This document shows, piece after piece, positions 26,928-35,663 of a stretch of 64,000 nucleotides of DNA. The stretch spans positions 56,304 through 120,303 of the forward strand of contig NZ_QTJU01000013.1 in assembly GCF_003412455.1 (NCBI RefSeq). Reading direction: 5' to 3'. Numbering within the stretch: the first letter of the stretch is position 1; the number at the start of each line of letters is the position of its first letter. The stretch comes from Deminuibacter soli. GTDB lineage: Bacteria > Bacteroidota > Bacteroidia > Chitinophagales > Chitinophagaceae. The notes below the pieces were generated by a model. It ran no database searches. It was not told where the DNA came from and saw only the letters and a program-made list of their open reading frames with translations. The translations under genes and the position numbers were made by a program.

Positions 26928-29900
26928 TTAATGTGTGGCAATTGCCGCCGCTGCATACCGGTACAGTACCGGGTAATCATCATTCCGCAGAAACAATAGC
27001 CCCTGCCCGCTTTTGCTGTTTACAGGCAGAATATCTTTCACTACACCCATCACCTGCAAACCGGATCGGGACACAGGCAGGTTGCGAAAATTGCCCTTCC
27101 CATCGTTCAGCAGCACATTGCCAAAGCTCGCATCCAGCCGTTCAAACTGTGGCAGCAGGCTGCTGAGGTTGCCGCCTGTTACCATGTCTGCATATCCGTC
27201 ACCGTTTATGTCTTTACATACAATTGCATTTACAGAAGACAGTTGTACGGCTGCAGGCATTAGCTGTATGCTGAATGTGCCGTTGCCCTGGTTAACAGCA
27301 ATACACGAATAGCCATAGTTGAATTGTTTTACCAGCGCTTTTTCTGCCTGTTTACCCAGCAGGTCCTGTGCTGTTTTCTGTGCATAAGCACTATGTTTCA
27401 GGTTTTGCTTTTTGATGGAAGGCATCTGGTCCTGCATGTCCTGTTTTAAAAAGAAAGGCATGTCTTTCCCATTTACAGTACGGGTAACAATTTTATCCGT
27501 GCTGCCATTGCCGTCAAAATCGCCCAGCCACAGTTTGGCAGGATGTGCAGAATCCGGGCGCAGGCAAAAGTTGGGACCGATATTGCCCAACAGCAAATCC
27601 TGTTTGCCATCACCGTTTACATCACCCGCAGCAACTGTTTGCCACATGCCAAACAGGTTTTCCATGCCGGTATGTAATTCGGTTACAGTACCATTGGCAA
27701 ACGCAAATACATGCGGCGCCATCCATTCGCCTGCCACAATCAACTCTTTGTTTTTATCCCCGGCAACATCGGCCCATACAGCCCCCGTAACCATGCCGAG
27801 GCGTTGCAATGGTTTCGCAGCAGCCATTACAGAGAAATGGCCGTTCCCATCGTTGATATAAATATTGCTCTCAGGCGATGCGCCATAGGTTACCGGTACA
27901 CTGCGTGCGCCGATAAACAAATCCAGGTCACCGTCGCCGTCTATGTCATTGGCTGCTGCTACGCCGATATTGGCATCACTGGACGGGAAGGCTTGTGTGT
28001 CTATGGTAAAGTTGCCTTTGCCATCGTTCTTAAATAAACGCAGCTGAAACTGCCGGTCGGTAAAGCTGGCTTCATTGCCACCCGGACAAACCAACAAATC
28101 GAGGTCTCCGTCATGGTCACAATCAAACAGCAATGTAGCCACATCTTCAAAGTCGGCATACAGTTTAAAAGCAGGCGTCTCTTTCTTTACAAATGCTCCC
28201 GCAGCATTTTGCAGGTATAGCTGCCCGCCCTGCCCGGCTGCACCTCCTATAAAAATGTCTTCCAGCCCGTCACCGTTTATATCACCTGCAGCTGCACGCG
28301 GGCCCTCCCGGGAGAGCATGGCGGGTATATCCCGTTCGTAGTAAAAATCAATGTAATCGTCTTCTTTATGTTTATCAAAACTGGTTTTTACTTCCTGCAA
28401 TAGTGCAGCTTCTTTTTTCGCGGACAATGCAGGTGGCATAGCTGATGCCGTTGATTGCTGCACTACCAGTACGGTATCAATAGGCGCGTGCTGTAACACG
28501 GTATGTGTTAAGTTAGGCCAGATAATTTCAACCGAATCAACGCGGTTGGTATTGCCCAGGCCAATCAGCTGCTTATAATCCATGCTGGATTGAAAGCCCC
28601 TGCTGGGCACCAGTTCGCGCGTTAACAACTGGCCGCCTGCATACAGTTTTATTTTGCTGCCAATGGCAAAGGTGTTAGGAGCATTACCTTTTAATACAAA
28701 ACCGAGGTAGTGATTTTTATTCAGTTCACGCGCATTGTTGCGGTATACAAACGAAGGCGCATTCTCGTTGTTAATCACCAGGTCAAGATCACCATCGTTA
28801 TCAAGATCGCCGTAAGCCGCCCCGTTCGAGAAGGATGCTTTGGTGACACCCCATGCACTGCCTTCATCTTTAAAACGCAGATCTCCCATATTGCGGTAGG
28901 CTTTGCTTACCATGGGTGTACGGGGAATATTTTTCAATACTTCATCTACGTTCTGTTTTTCACCGGTGAGTACCATTTTCTGGATAATATCACTGGCAAA
29001 AAAATCCATAAAGTCCAGGTTGGTTACATCCCGGTTTACACCATTACACACATAAATATCATTGAAGCCATCGTTGTCAGCATCAAACAGCAATGCGCCC
29101 CAGCTCCAGTCTGTTGCTGCAACACCGCTGTAGTTGGCAATATCGGCAAACTTGCCTTCAGGCGAATTCAGCTGTAAGCAGTTCTTCATAAACTGGTGAT
29201 AAAAACCTGCTTTCAGCTTGCTTCTGTACAAGTCGATATTATCAAATGAGCCCAGTGTTTTCAACCTGAAATCCTCCTCAGGCAACATATCTGTGGTAAA
29301 GATATCGGGCCAGCCGTCGTTGTTGATATCTGCCACATCTGCCCCCATGGATGAAAAGCTGGCGTGCTGCATGCATTGCTCAAACTCATCTTTGAATGTG
29401 CCGTTCTTCTGGTTAATGTACAGGTAGTCGCGCTCGTACGAATCGTTGGATACAAACACGTCGGGATAACCATCGTTGTTAATATCGCCAACAGATACGC
29501 CCAAACCAAAGCTCATGAGGCTGCCATGTATACCGGCCTGTTTGGTTACTTCCGTAAAATGCCCGTTGTCGTTACGCCATAAGTGGTCTCCCCCGCCTTT
29601 CAGGAAATTGGCTACCGGCCATTCATGCTCCGGCAGGTCGCGGCGGTTGGCATAGCCCAGTGTATTAATGGGGATAGGACTGTTATTGATCATAAAACAA
29701 TCAAGATCGCCATCCATATCGTAATCAAAGAAAGAAACCTGCGTGGTGTAGGCTTTTATATCGAGGCCATACGCAGCAGCAGAATCGGTGAAGGTGTTGT
29801 TGTGATGATTTATGTAGAGTTTATTTCTGCGGTTGCCATCTTTCATATGGCCTGAGTTGCATACGTAAATATCCAGCCAGCCATCGTTGTTGATATCAGC

Positions 29901-30251
29901 AAATACCACACCTGTGCTCCACATGCTGTCCTGCTTTAAACCAGCTTTGTCAGAGATGTCTTCAAACTGCCAGTTGCCTTTGTTTAAAAACAGTTTGTTG
30001 TTACCCATGTTTGAGGTGAAGAATACATCGGCCAGCCCGTCGTTGTTAATGTCGCCGATGGCTACACCACCGCCATTGTAAAAATTGCGGAAAGTAAAGC
30101 CATTCTCCAGTTTGCCGTCGGTGACTTCATTGTTAAACGCGATGCCTGTATTGTTCATGAGCTGGAAAAGAGTGGCATCCTGCTGCTTTTGTCTGCATGC
30201 GCAAACACAGCAAAGGGCAAGGGCTAATACAACATAATGGCAACGCAGCAT
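26928..30251 (-). CDS. FG-GAP/VCBS-repeat ASPIC/UnbV lipoprotein, first of tandem pair
   Basis: 1107 aa, a close structural paralogue of the downstream gene: short signal with a Cys-rich end (CCVCAC, Cys19 the likely lipid site), repeated loops such as DINNDGLADVFF, FDYDMDGDLDCFM and DLDNDGDLDLVI, the ASPIC/UnbV segment (RGFQSSMDYKQLIGLGN, then VEIIWPN), and a second block with DIDGDGDLDLFIGAR. Same order, similar length and adjacency point to a duplication. A hairpin terminator separates it from susD 5' of it, so it may be expressed at a lower level than the SusC/SusD pair. Function is unproven; surface glycan or matrix binding is a reasonable guess. Confidence 0.9.
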   Translation of the reverse strand: MLRCHYVVLALALCCVCACRQKQQDATLFQLMNNTGIAFNNEVTDGKLENGFTFRNFYNGGGVAIGDINNDGLADVFFTSNMGNNKLFLNKGNWQFEDISDKAGLKQDSMWSTGVVFADINNDGWLDIYVCNSGHMKDGNRRNKLYINHHNNTFTDSAAAYGLDIKAYTTQVSFFDYDMDGDLDCFMINNSPIPINTLGYANRRDLPEHEWPVANFLKGGGDHLWRNDNGHFTEVTKQAGIHGSLMSFGLGVSVGDINNDGYPDVFVSNDSYERDYLYINQKNGTFKDEFEQCMQHASFSSMGADVADINNDGWPDIFTTDMLPEEDFRLKTLGSFDNIDLYRSKLKAGFYHQFMKNCLQLNSPEGKFADIANYSGVAATDWSWGALLFDADNDGFNDIYVCNGVNRDVTNLDFMDFFASDIIQKMVLTGEKQNVDEVLKNIPRTPMVSKAYRNMGDLRFKDEGSAWGVTKASFSNGAAYGDLDNDGDLDLVINNENAPSFVYRNNARELNKNHYLGFVLKGNAPNTFAIGSKIKLYAGGQLLTRELVPSRGFQSSMDYKQLIGLGNTNRVDSVEIIWPNLTHTVLQHAPIDTVLVVQQSTASAMPPALSAKKEAALLQEVKTSFDKHKEDDYIDFYYERDIPAMLSREGPRAAAGDINGDGLEDIFIGGAAGQGGQLYLQNAAGAFVKKETPAFKLYADFEDVATLLFDCDHDGDLDLLVCPGGNEASFTDRQFQLRLFKNDGKGNFTIDTQAFPSSDANIGVAAANDIDGDGDLDLFIGARSVPVTYGASPESNIYINDGNGHFSVMAAAKPLQRLGMVTGAVWADVAGDKNKELIVAGEWMAPHVFAFANGTVTELHTGMENLFGMWQTVAAGDVNGDGKQDLLLGNIGPNFCLRPDSAHPAKLWLGDFDGNGSTDKIVTRTVNGKDMPFFLKQDMQDQMPSIKKQNLKHSAYAQKTAQDLLGKQAEKALVKQFNYGYSCIAVNQGNGTFSIQLMPAAVQLSSVNAIVCKDINGDGYADMVTGGNLSSLLPQFERLDASFGNVLLNDGKGNFRNLPVSRSGLQVMGVVKDILPVNSKSGQGLLFLRNDDYPVLYRYAAAAIATH

Positions 30252-30263
30252 ATCGTCAAGTTA

Positions 30264-30300
30264 TTTAAAAAAGAAGGGAAGGCCATTGGCTGGCCTTCCC
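30264..30300 (-). terminator. Hairpin terminator between susD-like and FG-GAP genes
   Basis: GGGAAGGCCA / TGGCCTTCCC hairpin (30275-30300) followed on the minus strand by CTTCTTTTTT. It lies 36 bases after the SusD stop and before the FG-GAP start, so it would end most SusC/SusD transcripts and lower expression of the genes after it. Confidence 0.85.
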
Positions 30301-30336
30301 CTGTAAAATACAATCCTTTTATGATTTCAGGTTAAA

Positions 30337-31878
30337 TCAATAACCGGGATTTTGCTTTAAATTAGGATTAACCGCCAGCTGCTGGTTGGGAATTGCAAGC
30401 AGCAGGTATTTGGGATCATCATCCGGTTTTTCCTGCCATGGGGTAAGGAATTTACCAAAACGGATCAGGTCATTTCTCCTGTACTCTTCCCAGTACAATT
30501 CACGTCCGCGTTCATCCAGCAGGTTGTCCAGTGTAAGTGTTCCCAGCGGTGCAACACCACGGGCAGCGCGAATCTGGTTTACAAGTGTTACGCCGCTTGC
30601 ATCACCCATGCGCAGCATGGCTTCTGCTTTCATCAGCAATACGTCTGAATAGCGATAGTATACATAGTCATTGTCTACGTTACCGCTGTTATCATTCGCA
30701 TAGTCAATGGGATATTTGTTTACCCTGATACCGGTAACTTCCAGGTTGGTGCCGGTTTCAACACTTTGTACCTGCGGCGTAAATGCCAGTGGCTGACCAG
30801 TCTGGTCGTTCAATGGCGCGTCGGTAGTAAGGTTGTATTGCTGGCCTACCAGGAAGCCTACGTTTACACGTTTGCCGGGGTTAACACTGCCATCGTTGTA
30901 AGCAATACCACGACGCTGATCTGTAGCATCGAATTTGCCGTAGAAGTCAGACAGGGTAGTGAAACCATTCCAGCCGCTCGGGTTCTGGTTGTAGTGCATG
31001 GTTAAGTGCCAGCGTGAACGAACGTTGTTGCCGGTACCACCTTTGCTCTGGCCGCCTACCATTTCTTCGGTATAGATATTCTCTGTAGAAATGCTTCCGT
31101 TGGCAGGGGCAAAGTTGTCGAAATAATTGGTGGCGATAGAGAACTTACCGGCTCCGGCAATTTCGTTGGCCAGGTCAATTACTTTCTGCATGTCGGCATT
31201 GTCGAATGTAGGTGCTGCCCTGTTGGCGATAGCGCCTTTGTTCAGGTAACATTTCATCAGCAATACCCTTGCAGCCCATTTATTGGCTTTGGAAGCAGGG
31301 CCATCAGGCAAATCGTTTTTGATGGCTTCCACTTCTGTGATAATATAATCCAGCGCTTCAGTGCCTTTGCGTACCCTTGATGGGTTCAGTGTGCTTTCGC
31401 CCGGGTCGCGGTAAGGCACCTGGTCCCAGCAATCTAGTACGGTGAACATACAAAATGCGCGCAGGAAGCGGGCTTCAGCAGCCTGTTGTGTGGTAGGGTT
31501 AAAACGCAGCAGGTCTGTTGCACTGAAGGTAGTACCCAATAAGCCCGTGAAGCAGTCGCGGATATGCACATTGTCTGCATCCCATTTATGCGCATGTAAC
31601 ACGCGCCAAACACCGTTATCGTCCCAGTCCGGACCGCGTGTAGGTGCAATCAGTTCGTCGGTGGTCATTTCGGTCATGGCAAACACATTACCCTGATCCT
31701 GGTAATTGAATTGCATAGAGGCATACGTCGCTTTCAGCAGGGCGTCTACACTTGAGGTACCGCCACTGCCAACCTGGGCCTCGGTTGCATCACCCTGGAA
31801 AGTTTCGTCCAGCTTCGTACAACTGAACAGCAACAGGGATGATGCAAGTATTAGGATGAATATTTTTATGTATCGCAT
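30337..31878 (-). CDS. SusD/RagB family nutrient-binding outer-membrane lipoprotein
   Basis: 513 aa from the start MRYIKIFILILASS; the ORF can be read nine bases earlier. Lipobox LLLFSC gives a lipidated Cys. The body is the TPR-like SusD fold, with the C-terminal YYRYSDVLLMKAEAMLRMGD and ELYWEEYRRNDLIRFGKF segments that are diagnostic of SusD/RagB. It caps the partner SusC-like transporter and delivers bound ligand to it. Its start lies 20 bases after the SusC stop, so the two are co-transcribed. The ligand cannot be inferred from sequence; neighbouring GH65 and trehalase suggest an alpha-glucoside. Confidence 0.95.
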   Translation of the reverse strand: MRYIKIFILILASSLLLFSCTKLDETFQGDATEAQVGSGGTSSVDALLKATYASMQFNYQDQGNVFAMTEMTTDELIAPTRGPDWDDNGVWRVLHAHKWDADNVHIRDCFTGLLGTTFSATDLLRFNPTTQQAAEARFLRAFCMFTVLDCWDQVPYRDPGESTLNPSRVRKGTEALDYIITEVEAIKNDLPDGPASKANKWAARVLLMKCYLNKGAIANRAAPTFDNADMQKVIDLANEIAGAGKFSIATNYFDNFAPANGSISTENIYTEEMVGGQSKGGTGNNVRSRWHLTMHYNQNPSGWNGFTTLSDFYGKFDATDQRRGIAYNDGSVNPGKRVNVGFLVGQQYNLTTDAPLNDQTGQPLAFTPQVQSVETGTNLEVTGIRVNKYPIDYANDNSGNVDNDYVYYRYSDVLLMKAEAMLRMGDASGVTLVNQIRAARGVAPLGTLTLDNLLDERGRELYWEEYRRNDLIRFGKFLTPWQEKPDDDPKYLLLAIPNQQLAVNPNLKQNPGY

Positions 31879-31898
31879 AAAATACAATTTGATCGTTG

Positions 31899-34874
31899 TT
31901 AAAGTGAAAAGTTAACACCCAGTGTGAATGTTCTTGCTGTAGGATAAGGCGTGTACTCAATGCCCGCAGAAGGCACACCATTCTGGTTCTTATCCACGTT
32001 CACTTCCGGATCAAACCCTTTGAATTTGGTTATTACAAACAGGTTGGAGCCTGTTACGTAAAAATTGATGTTCTTGAAAACATTGGCCACATTGCCAAGA
32101 TTATAGTTCAGTGTAGCGTTCGCAAATTTCATGTAGCTGCCGTTCTCAATAAACCTGGCAGAAGAAGTAACGCGGTTGCTGAATGCTTCCTGTACAGGAC
32201 TTTCAACAAATACTTTGGCAACGTTAAGTCCCTTGTTCAGGTTACCGATATTCACAACGTTGTTGAATGTGTTGTTGTACACATCTTTACCCAGTGCACC
32301 GTTCAGGTTGGCAGTGAACGACAGTTTTTTGTATCCCACTGTTGTGCTGAAGCCGAGCAGGGTTCTGGGGTTAGGGTTACCCTGGTAAGAAGGAACGTCA
32401 CCATCCGGATAGATAGACTGGCCGGTAGCTTTATCCAGGCCACCATAAGCTCTTGTCCAGAATGCATTGATGGGCAAACCGTTTGCAATCACTTCCACCT
32501 GTGTACCAGATACACCCTGACCACTCAGGTTACCGGTAAAGATGGGAGCAGGCAGGCCAGATACCATATTTTTGATAAAGCTGGCATTAGCGCCTACTGA
32601 CCAGTAAAACGCCTTGCCTTCTATTACACTGGCGTTTACATTTACTTCAAAGCCTTTGTTTATCACCTGGCCATCGAGGTTTTTCCAGGTTACTGCAGAC
32701 GTTGGCGGAGCAGGGAAAATAGGGGTGGTCGGGAACAACAGGCCGGTTGTTTTCTTGTGGAAATAATCGGCTGTAATGGTGATCCTGTTTTTCAGGATAC
32801 CCAGGTCAATACCAATGTTGTACTGCTCATCAGACTGCCATTTCAGCGAATCGTTCTGGTTGTTTACCTGTGCAGTACCGCCATTGTCGGTGAAAGAGTA
32901 TTTGCGCAGTGAAGAACCTGAAGGGAATTCCTGGTTACCGGTTTTACCCCAGCTGCCACGCAGTTTCAGGTTGGTAATGGTATTTGATTTAAAGAACTCT
33001 TCCCTGTTGATATTCCATGCAGCGGCAAAAGAAGGGAAGTAACCGTGTTTGTTGTCTGCACCGAATTTGGTTGAGCCATCTTCACGCAGTGTTCCGGTGA
33101 ATACATAACGGTCTCTGTAATTCAGCACCACCCTGCCAAAGTATGACATGAGGGCTGTTTTAGGATCCACAAAAGAAGTAATGCTTCTTGAGGCAGGATC
33201 AGAATATTGCAGGTAATCTGTGTAATCAAGGCCGTAGTTACCAAAACCACCGGCAGGGCCAAATGCCTTGATGGTAGCACCTTTATTTACAAATTTCAGG
33301 TACTCGATACCCAGCAGGGCATTCAGACTGAAATTCTTGGAAATTTGTTTGTTGTAGTTTAAGGTGTGGGTGATCTGCTGTGTAATCAGTTCGTTGTTGC
33401 CATAGTACGCAGCGCCTTTACCGGTATAATCAGTGAGGTTGATAAACTCGTTAATCATACTTCTCCTGATACCGGTGCTGTAGTTAATGCTGTACAACAT
33501 GCGGTATTCAAGGTCATTGGTAATTTTGTAGTAAGGAGAAATAGCACCCAGTATGCTGGTTACTTTAGAACGGTCATTGTAAGCTTCAGACATGGCCAGC
33601 GGGTTTACAATAGCGCCGCTGATGTTCAGGGAATCATTTGCCAGGCGCAAAGGCTTGGTGGGGTTCCACTGTAAAGCCTGGCCAATCAAACTGCCTGTAG
33701 AACCGGCGTCATTGGTAATGGGTGCCAGGTTTTCAAGATATTGGCTGGCTACAACATAAAAGTCAAGACCAAGCCTTTTGTTTTCAAGGAATTTGAAGCC
33801 GGCATTCAGGCCAACTGAATATTTCTTGAAATCTGTTTTCTTAACAATACCCTGCTGATCCAGCAGGTTGGTAGATAAACGGTAGTGGCCGTTTTCGTTG
33901 CCACCGCTTACAGCCAGGCTGTAGTTTTGCGTGGTAGCATTACGCAGGATAGCATCCATCGCGTTAACGTCTCCGCCAAAATCACGGTTGGTCGCATCCA
34001 GGTTATATGATTTTAAAGCGGCCCTGTATTCGCCGGCATCCAGTATATCAATCTGTTTCATGATATGGCTGGTACCCACAGAAGCGCCAAGATCCAGTCT
34101 TGGCTGGCCGTTTGTTCCTTTTTTAGTAGTAATAAGCACAACACCGTAAGCACCCCTTGAACCGTAAATCGCTGTACCGGAGGCGTCTTTCAGCACATCG
34201 ATCGAAGCAATATCGGCAGGGTTCAAAAAGTTGAGCGGGTTACCGGCAGGTGAGTTACCCAGGCCGGTGGCATTTAATGCCGGACGGGCAGAACGGCCAT
34301 CCAAAGGAATACCATCTACCACGTACAAGGGAGAACCGGTGCCGGTGAGCGCTGAACTACCGCGGATTTTTACCGTGGTGGCACCACCTGGCTGACCAGA
34401 GTTGTTTAATACCTGTACACCTGCTACCTTACCCTGAATTAACTGGTCGGGCGCAGTAAAAGTACCTTTGTTGAAATCTTTCGCGCCAACAGATGCAACC
34501 GAACCGGTCAGATCTTTTTTGCGCACAGTACCGTAGCCGATCACGATAATGTCGTTCAGTGAACCTGTTTCAGGTTTTAAACTTACATCGGCCGTTGCAG
34601 AAGAACTGATGTCTATTTCCTGTGAGGTGTAACCCACATAAGACACCACAAGTGTTGTTGTTCCTGGTTTAACTGAAATGGTGAATGAACCCGTAGCGTT
34701 GGTGGTTGTCCCCCTGGTGGTTCCTTTTACGGCGACTGATGCGCCTTGAATGGGACTTCCTTTCTCATCTTTAACGGTTCCGGAGACCGTCTTGTTTTGG
34801 GCCCATAGGGTGGTAAGGCCAAAACATAGCACAAGCATGCATAGCACACTTCGGAGCAGTTGTTTTGTGGTCAT
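31899..34874 (-). CDS. SusC/RagA family TonB-linked outer-membrane transporter
   Basis: 991 aa. Signal peptide (LVLCFGLTTLWAQ), then the carboxypeptidase-D-like regulatory domain (about 28-110: VSGTVKDEKGSPIQGASV...GYTSQEIDI), a TonB-interacting segment (DIIVIGYGTVRKKDLTGS), the plug, and the 22-strand barrel ending FTLGVNFSL. It lacks an N-terminal STN domain, so it is not of the type that signals to an anti-sigma factor, and no ECF sigma/anti-sigma pair is adjacent. With the SusD-like lipoprotein it forms a lid-and-barrel importer for oligosaccharides or peptides. It heads the minus-strand series that continues to trehalase. Confidence 0.96.
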   Translation of the reverse strand: MTTKQLLRSVLCMLVLCFGLTTLWAQNKTVSGTVKDEKGSPIQGASVAVKGTTRGTTTNATGSFTISVKPGTTTLVVSYVGYTSQEIDISSSATADVSLKPETGSLNDIIVIGYGTVRKKDLTGSVASVGAKDFNKGTFTAPDQLIQGKVAGVQVLNNSGQPGGATTVKIRGSSALTGTGSPLYVVDGIPLDGRSARPALNATGLGNSPAGNPLNFLNPADIASIDVLKDASGTAIYGSRGAYGVVLITTKKGTNGQPRLDLGASVGTSHIMKQIDILDAGEYRAALKSYNLDATNRDFGGDVNAMDAILRNATTQNYSLAVSGGNENGHYRLSTNLLDQQGIVKKTDFKKYSVGLNAGFKFLENKRLGLDFYVVASQYLENLAPITNDAGSTGSLIGQALQWNPTKPLRLANDSLNISGAIVNPLAMSEAYNDRSKVTSILGAISPYYKITNDLEYRMLYSINYSTGIRRSMINEFINLTDYTGKGAAYYGNNELITQQITHTLNYNKQISKNFSLNALLGIEYLKFVNKGATIKAFGPAGGFGNYGLDYTDYLQYSDPASRSITSFVDPKTALMSYFGRVVLNYRDRYVFTGTLREDGSTKFGADNKHGYFPSFAAAWNINREEFFKSNTITNLKLRGSWGKTGNQEFPSGSSLRKYSFTDNGGTAQVNNQNDSLKWQSDEQYNIGIDLGILKNRITITADYFHKKTTGLLFPTTPIFPAPPTSAVTWKNLDGQVINKGFEVNVNASVIEGKAFYWSVGANASFIKNMVSGLPAPIFTGNLSGQGVSGTQVEVIANGLPINAFWTRAYGGLDKATGQSIYPDGDVPSYQGNPNPRTLLGFSTTVGYKKLSFTANLNGALGKDVYNNTFNNVVNIGNLNKGLNVAKVFVESPVQEAFSNRVTSSARFIENGSYMKFANATLNYNLGNVANVFKNINFYVTGSNLFVITKFKGFDPEVNVDKNQNGVPSAGIEYTPYPTARTFTLGVNFSL

Positions 34875-34907
34875 GATGGCAAAAACTTTTCGTTAAAGTA
34901 AATGTAA

Positions 34908-34940
34908 AACCTTTTCTGTGTAAAAAATACACAAAAGGTT
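34908..34940 (-). promoter_or_regulatory. Inverted repeat in the susC leader region
   Basis: AACCTTTT-CT-GTGTA (34908-34922) and TACACAAAAGGTT (34928-34940) pair over 13 bases with a two-base bulge and a five-A loop. It is centred about 50 bases upstream of the SusC start on the minus strand. Either a leader hairpin or a regulator-binding site; no promoter box was recognised near it. Confidence 0.5.
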
Positions 34941-35101
34941 AAAAAAATAATAGCCTGGGTTAAAAATAGCTGAAGTGATAGTGCCCCGAAATAATGTAAC
35001 CGATTGCAAAAAGGATGACCGCATGAGTGCTTAACGGCAGGCTGATAGTACCTGTGATGACCACTGTTTGCACCAATTAGCTGCACGGCAGGTTAAAGCA
35101 T

Positions 35102-35131
35102 AAAAAAACTCCCCCCGCAAGGGAGGAGTGC
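35102..35131 (-). terminator. Terminator after gldH
   Basis: On the minus strand ACTCCTCCC-TTGC-GGGGGGAGT followed by TTTTTTTA, 33 bases after the gldH stop. Several G-T or mismatched pairs but a good T-run. Confidence 0.75.
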
Positions 35132-35163
35132 TCTGTATAATATTATAATAAGGTGCAGGTGTC

Positions 35164-35631
35164 TTATTGCTGCGGTGCCACCTTTTCTACCCGTATGCCC
35201 GCATTCAGCACATTGCCCAGGGTATCTTCGCGCATAATCTGGCTTAAGGTAAAGGTATAGTCGCCTTTTTTCAGCAGGTGCGCCCCATTTGCAAACGGGA
35301 TACGGTGCTCATAAATATCGTCCATACCGGTGCCCAGCCATTTTTCGCCATCGGCCAGTTTAAACTCCCGCGTAAAGTTGTACGTGCTGTCAGGATCTTT
35401 TACCTGTATGTTCAGCCATATGTTACGGTAACGGTATGCATCACTGTGGCGCATTACAAAAAACAGCTGGTAGGGATGGGCTGTATCCGTAATTTCAAAA
35501 GTAAAGGCAGGCTGGTGCGTGTTTACCCATTCGTGTTTAGGGAAAAAAGCCAGTTTTTCGTAAACATCTATCCGTTTACAGGCCTGCAGCAATGCCATGG
35601 CCAACAAAGCAAAAAGGATAATCTTTTTCAT
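35164..35631 (-). CDS. gldH: Gliding motility-type lipoprotein GldH
   Basis: 155 aa lipoprotein (MALLQAC, Cys18). The body matches GldH: YEKLAFFPKHEW near the mature N terminus, PYQLFFVMRHSDAYRYRNIWLN, a GEKWLG motif and the C-terminal LSQIMREDTLGNVLNAGIRVEK. GldH is a lipoprotein needed for Bacteroidetes gliding and the associated type IX secretion machinery; many non-gliding Bacteroidetes keep it too. Here it follows yicC by 32 bases and probably shares its transcript. Confidence 0.9.
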   Translation of the reverse strand: MKKIILFALLAMALLQACKRIDVYEKLAFFPKHEWVNTHQPAFTFEITDTAHPYQLFFVMRHSDAYRYRNIWLNIQVKDPDSTYNFTREFKLADGEKWLGTGMDDIYEHRIPFANGAHLLKKGDYTFTLSQIMREDTLGNVLNAGIRVEKVAPQQ

Positions 35632-35663
35632 GTACCGTTATTGAAACTCCCTTACGGTTTACT

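Noticed and set aside
23516..30251. Repeated DNA in the FG-GAP genes as a mobile or satellite repeat
   Set aside because: The periodicity follows the protein repeat units (calcium loops) and is not conserved at DNA level.
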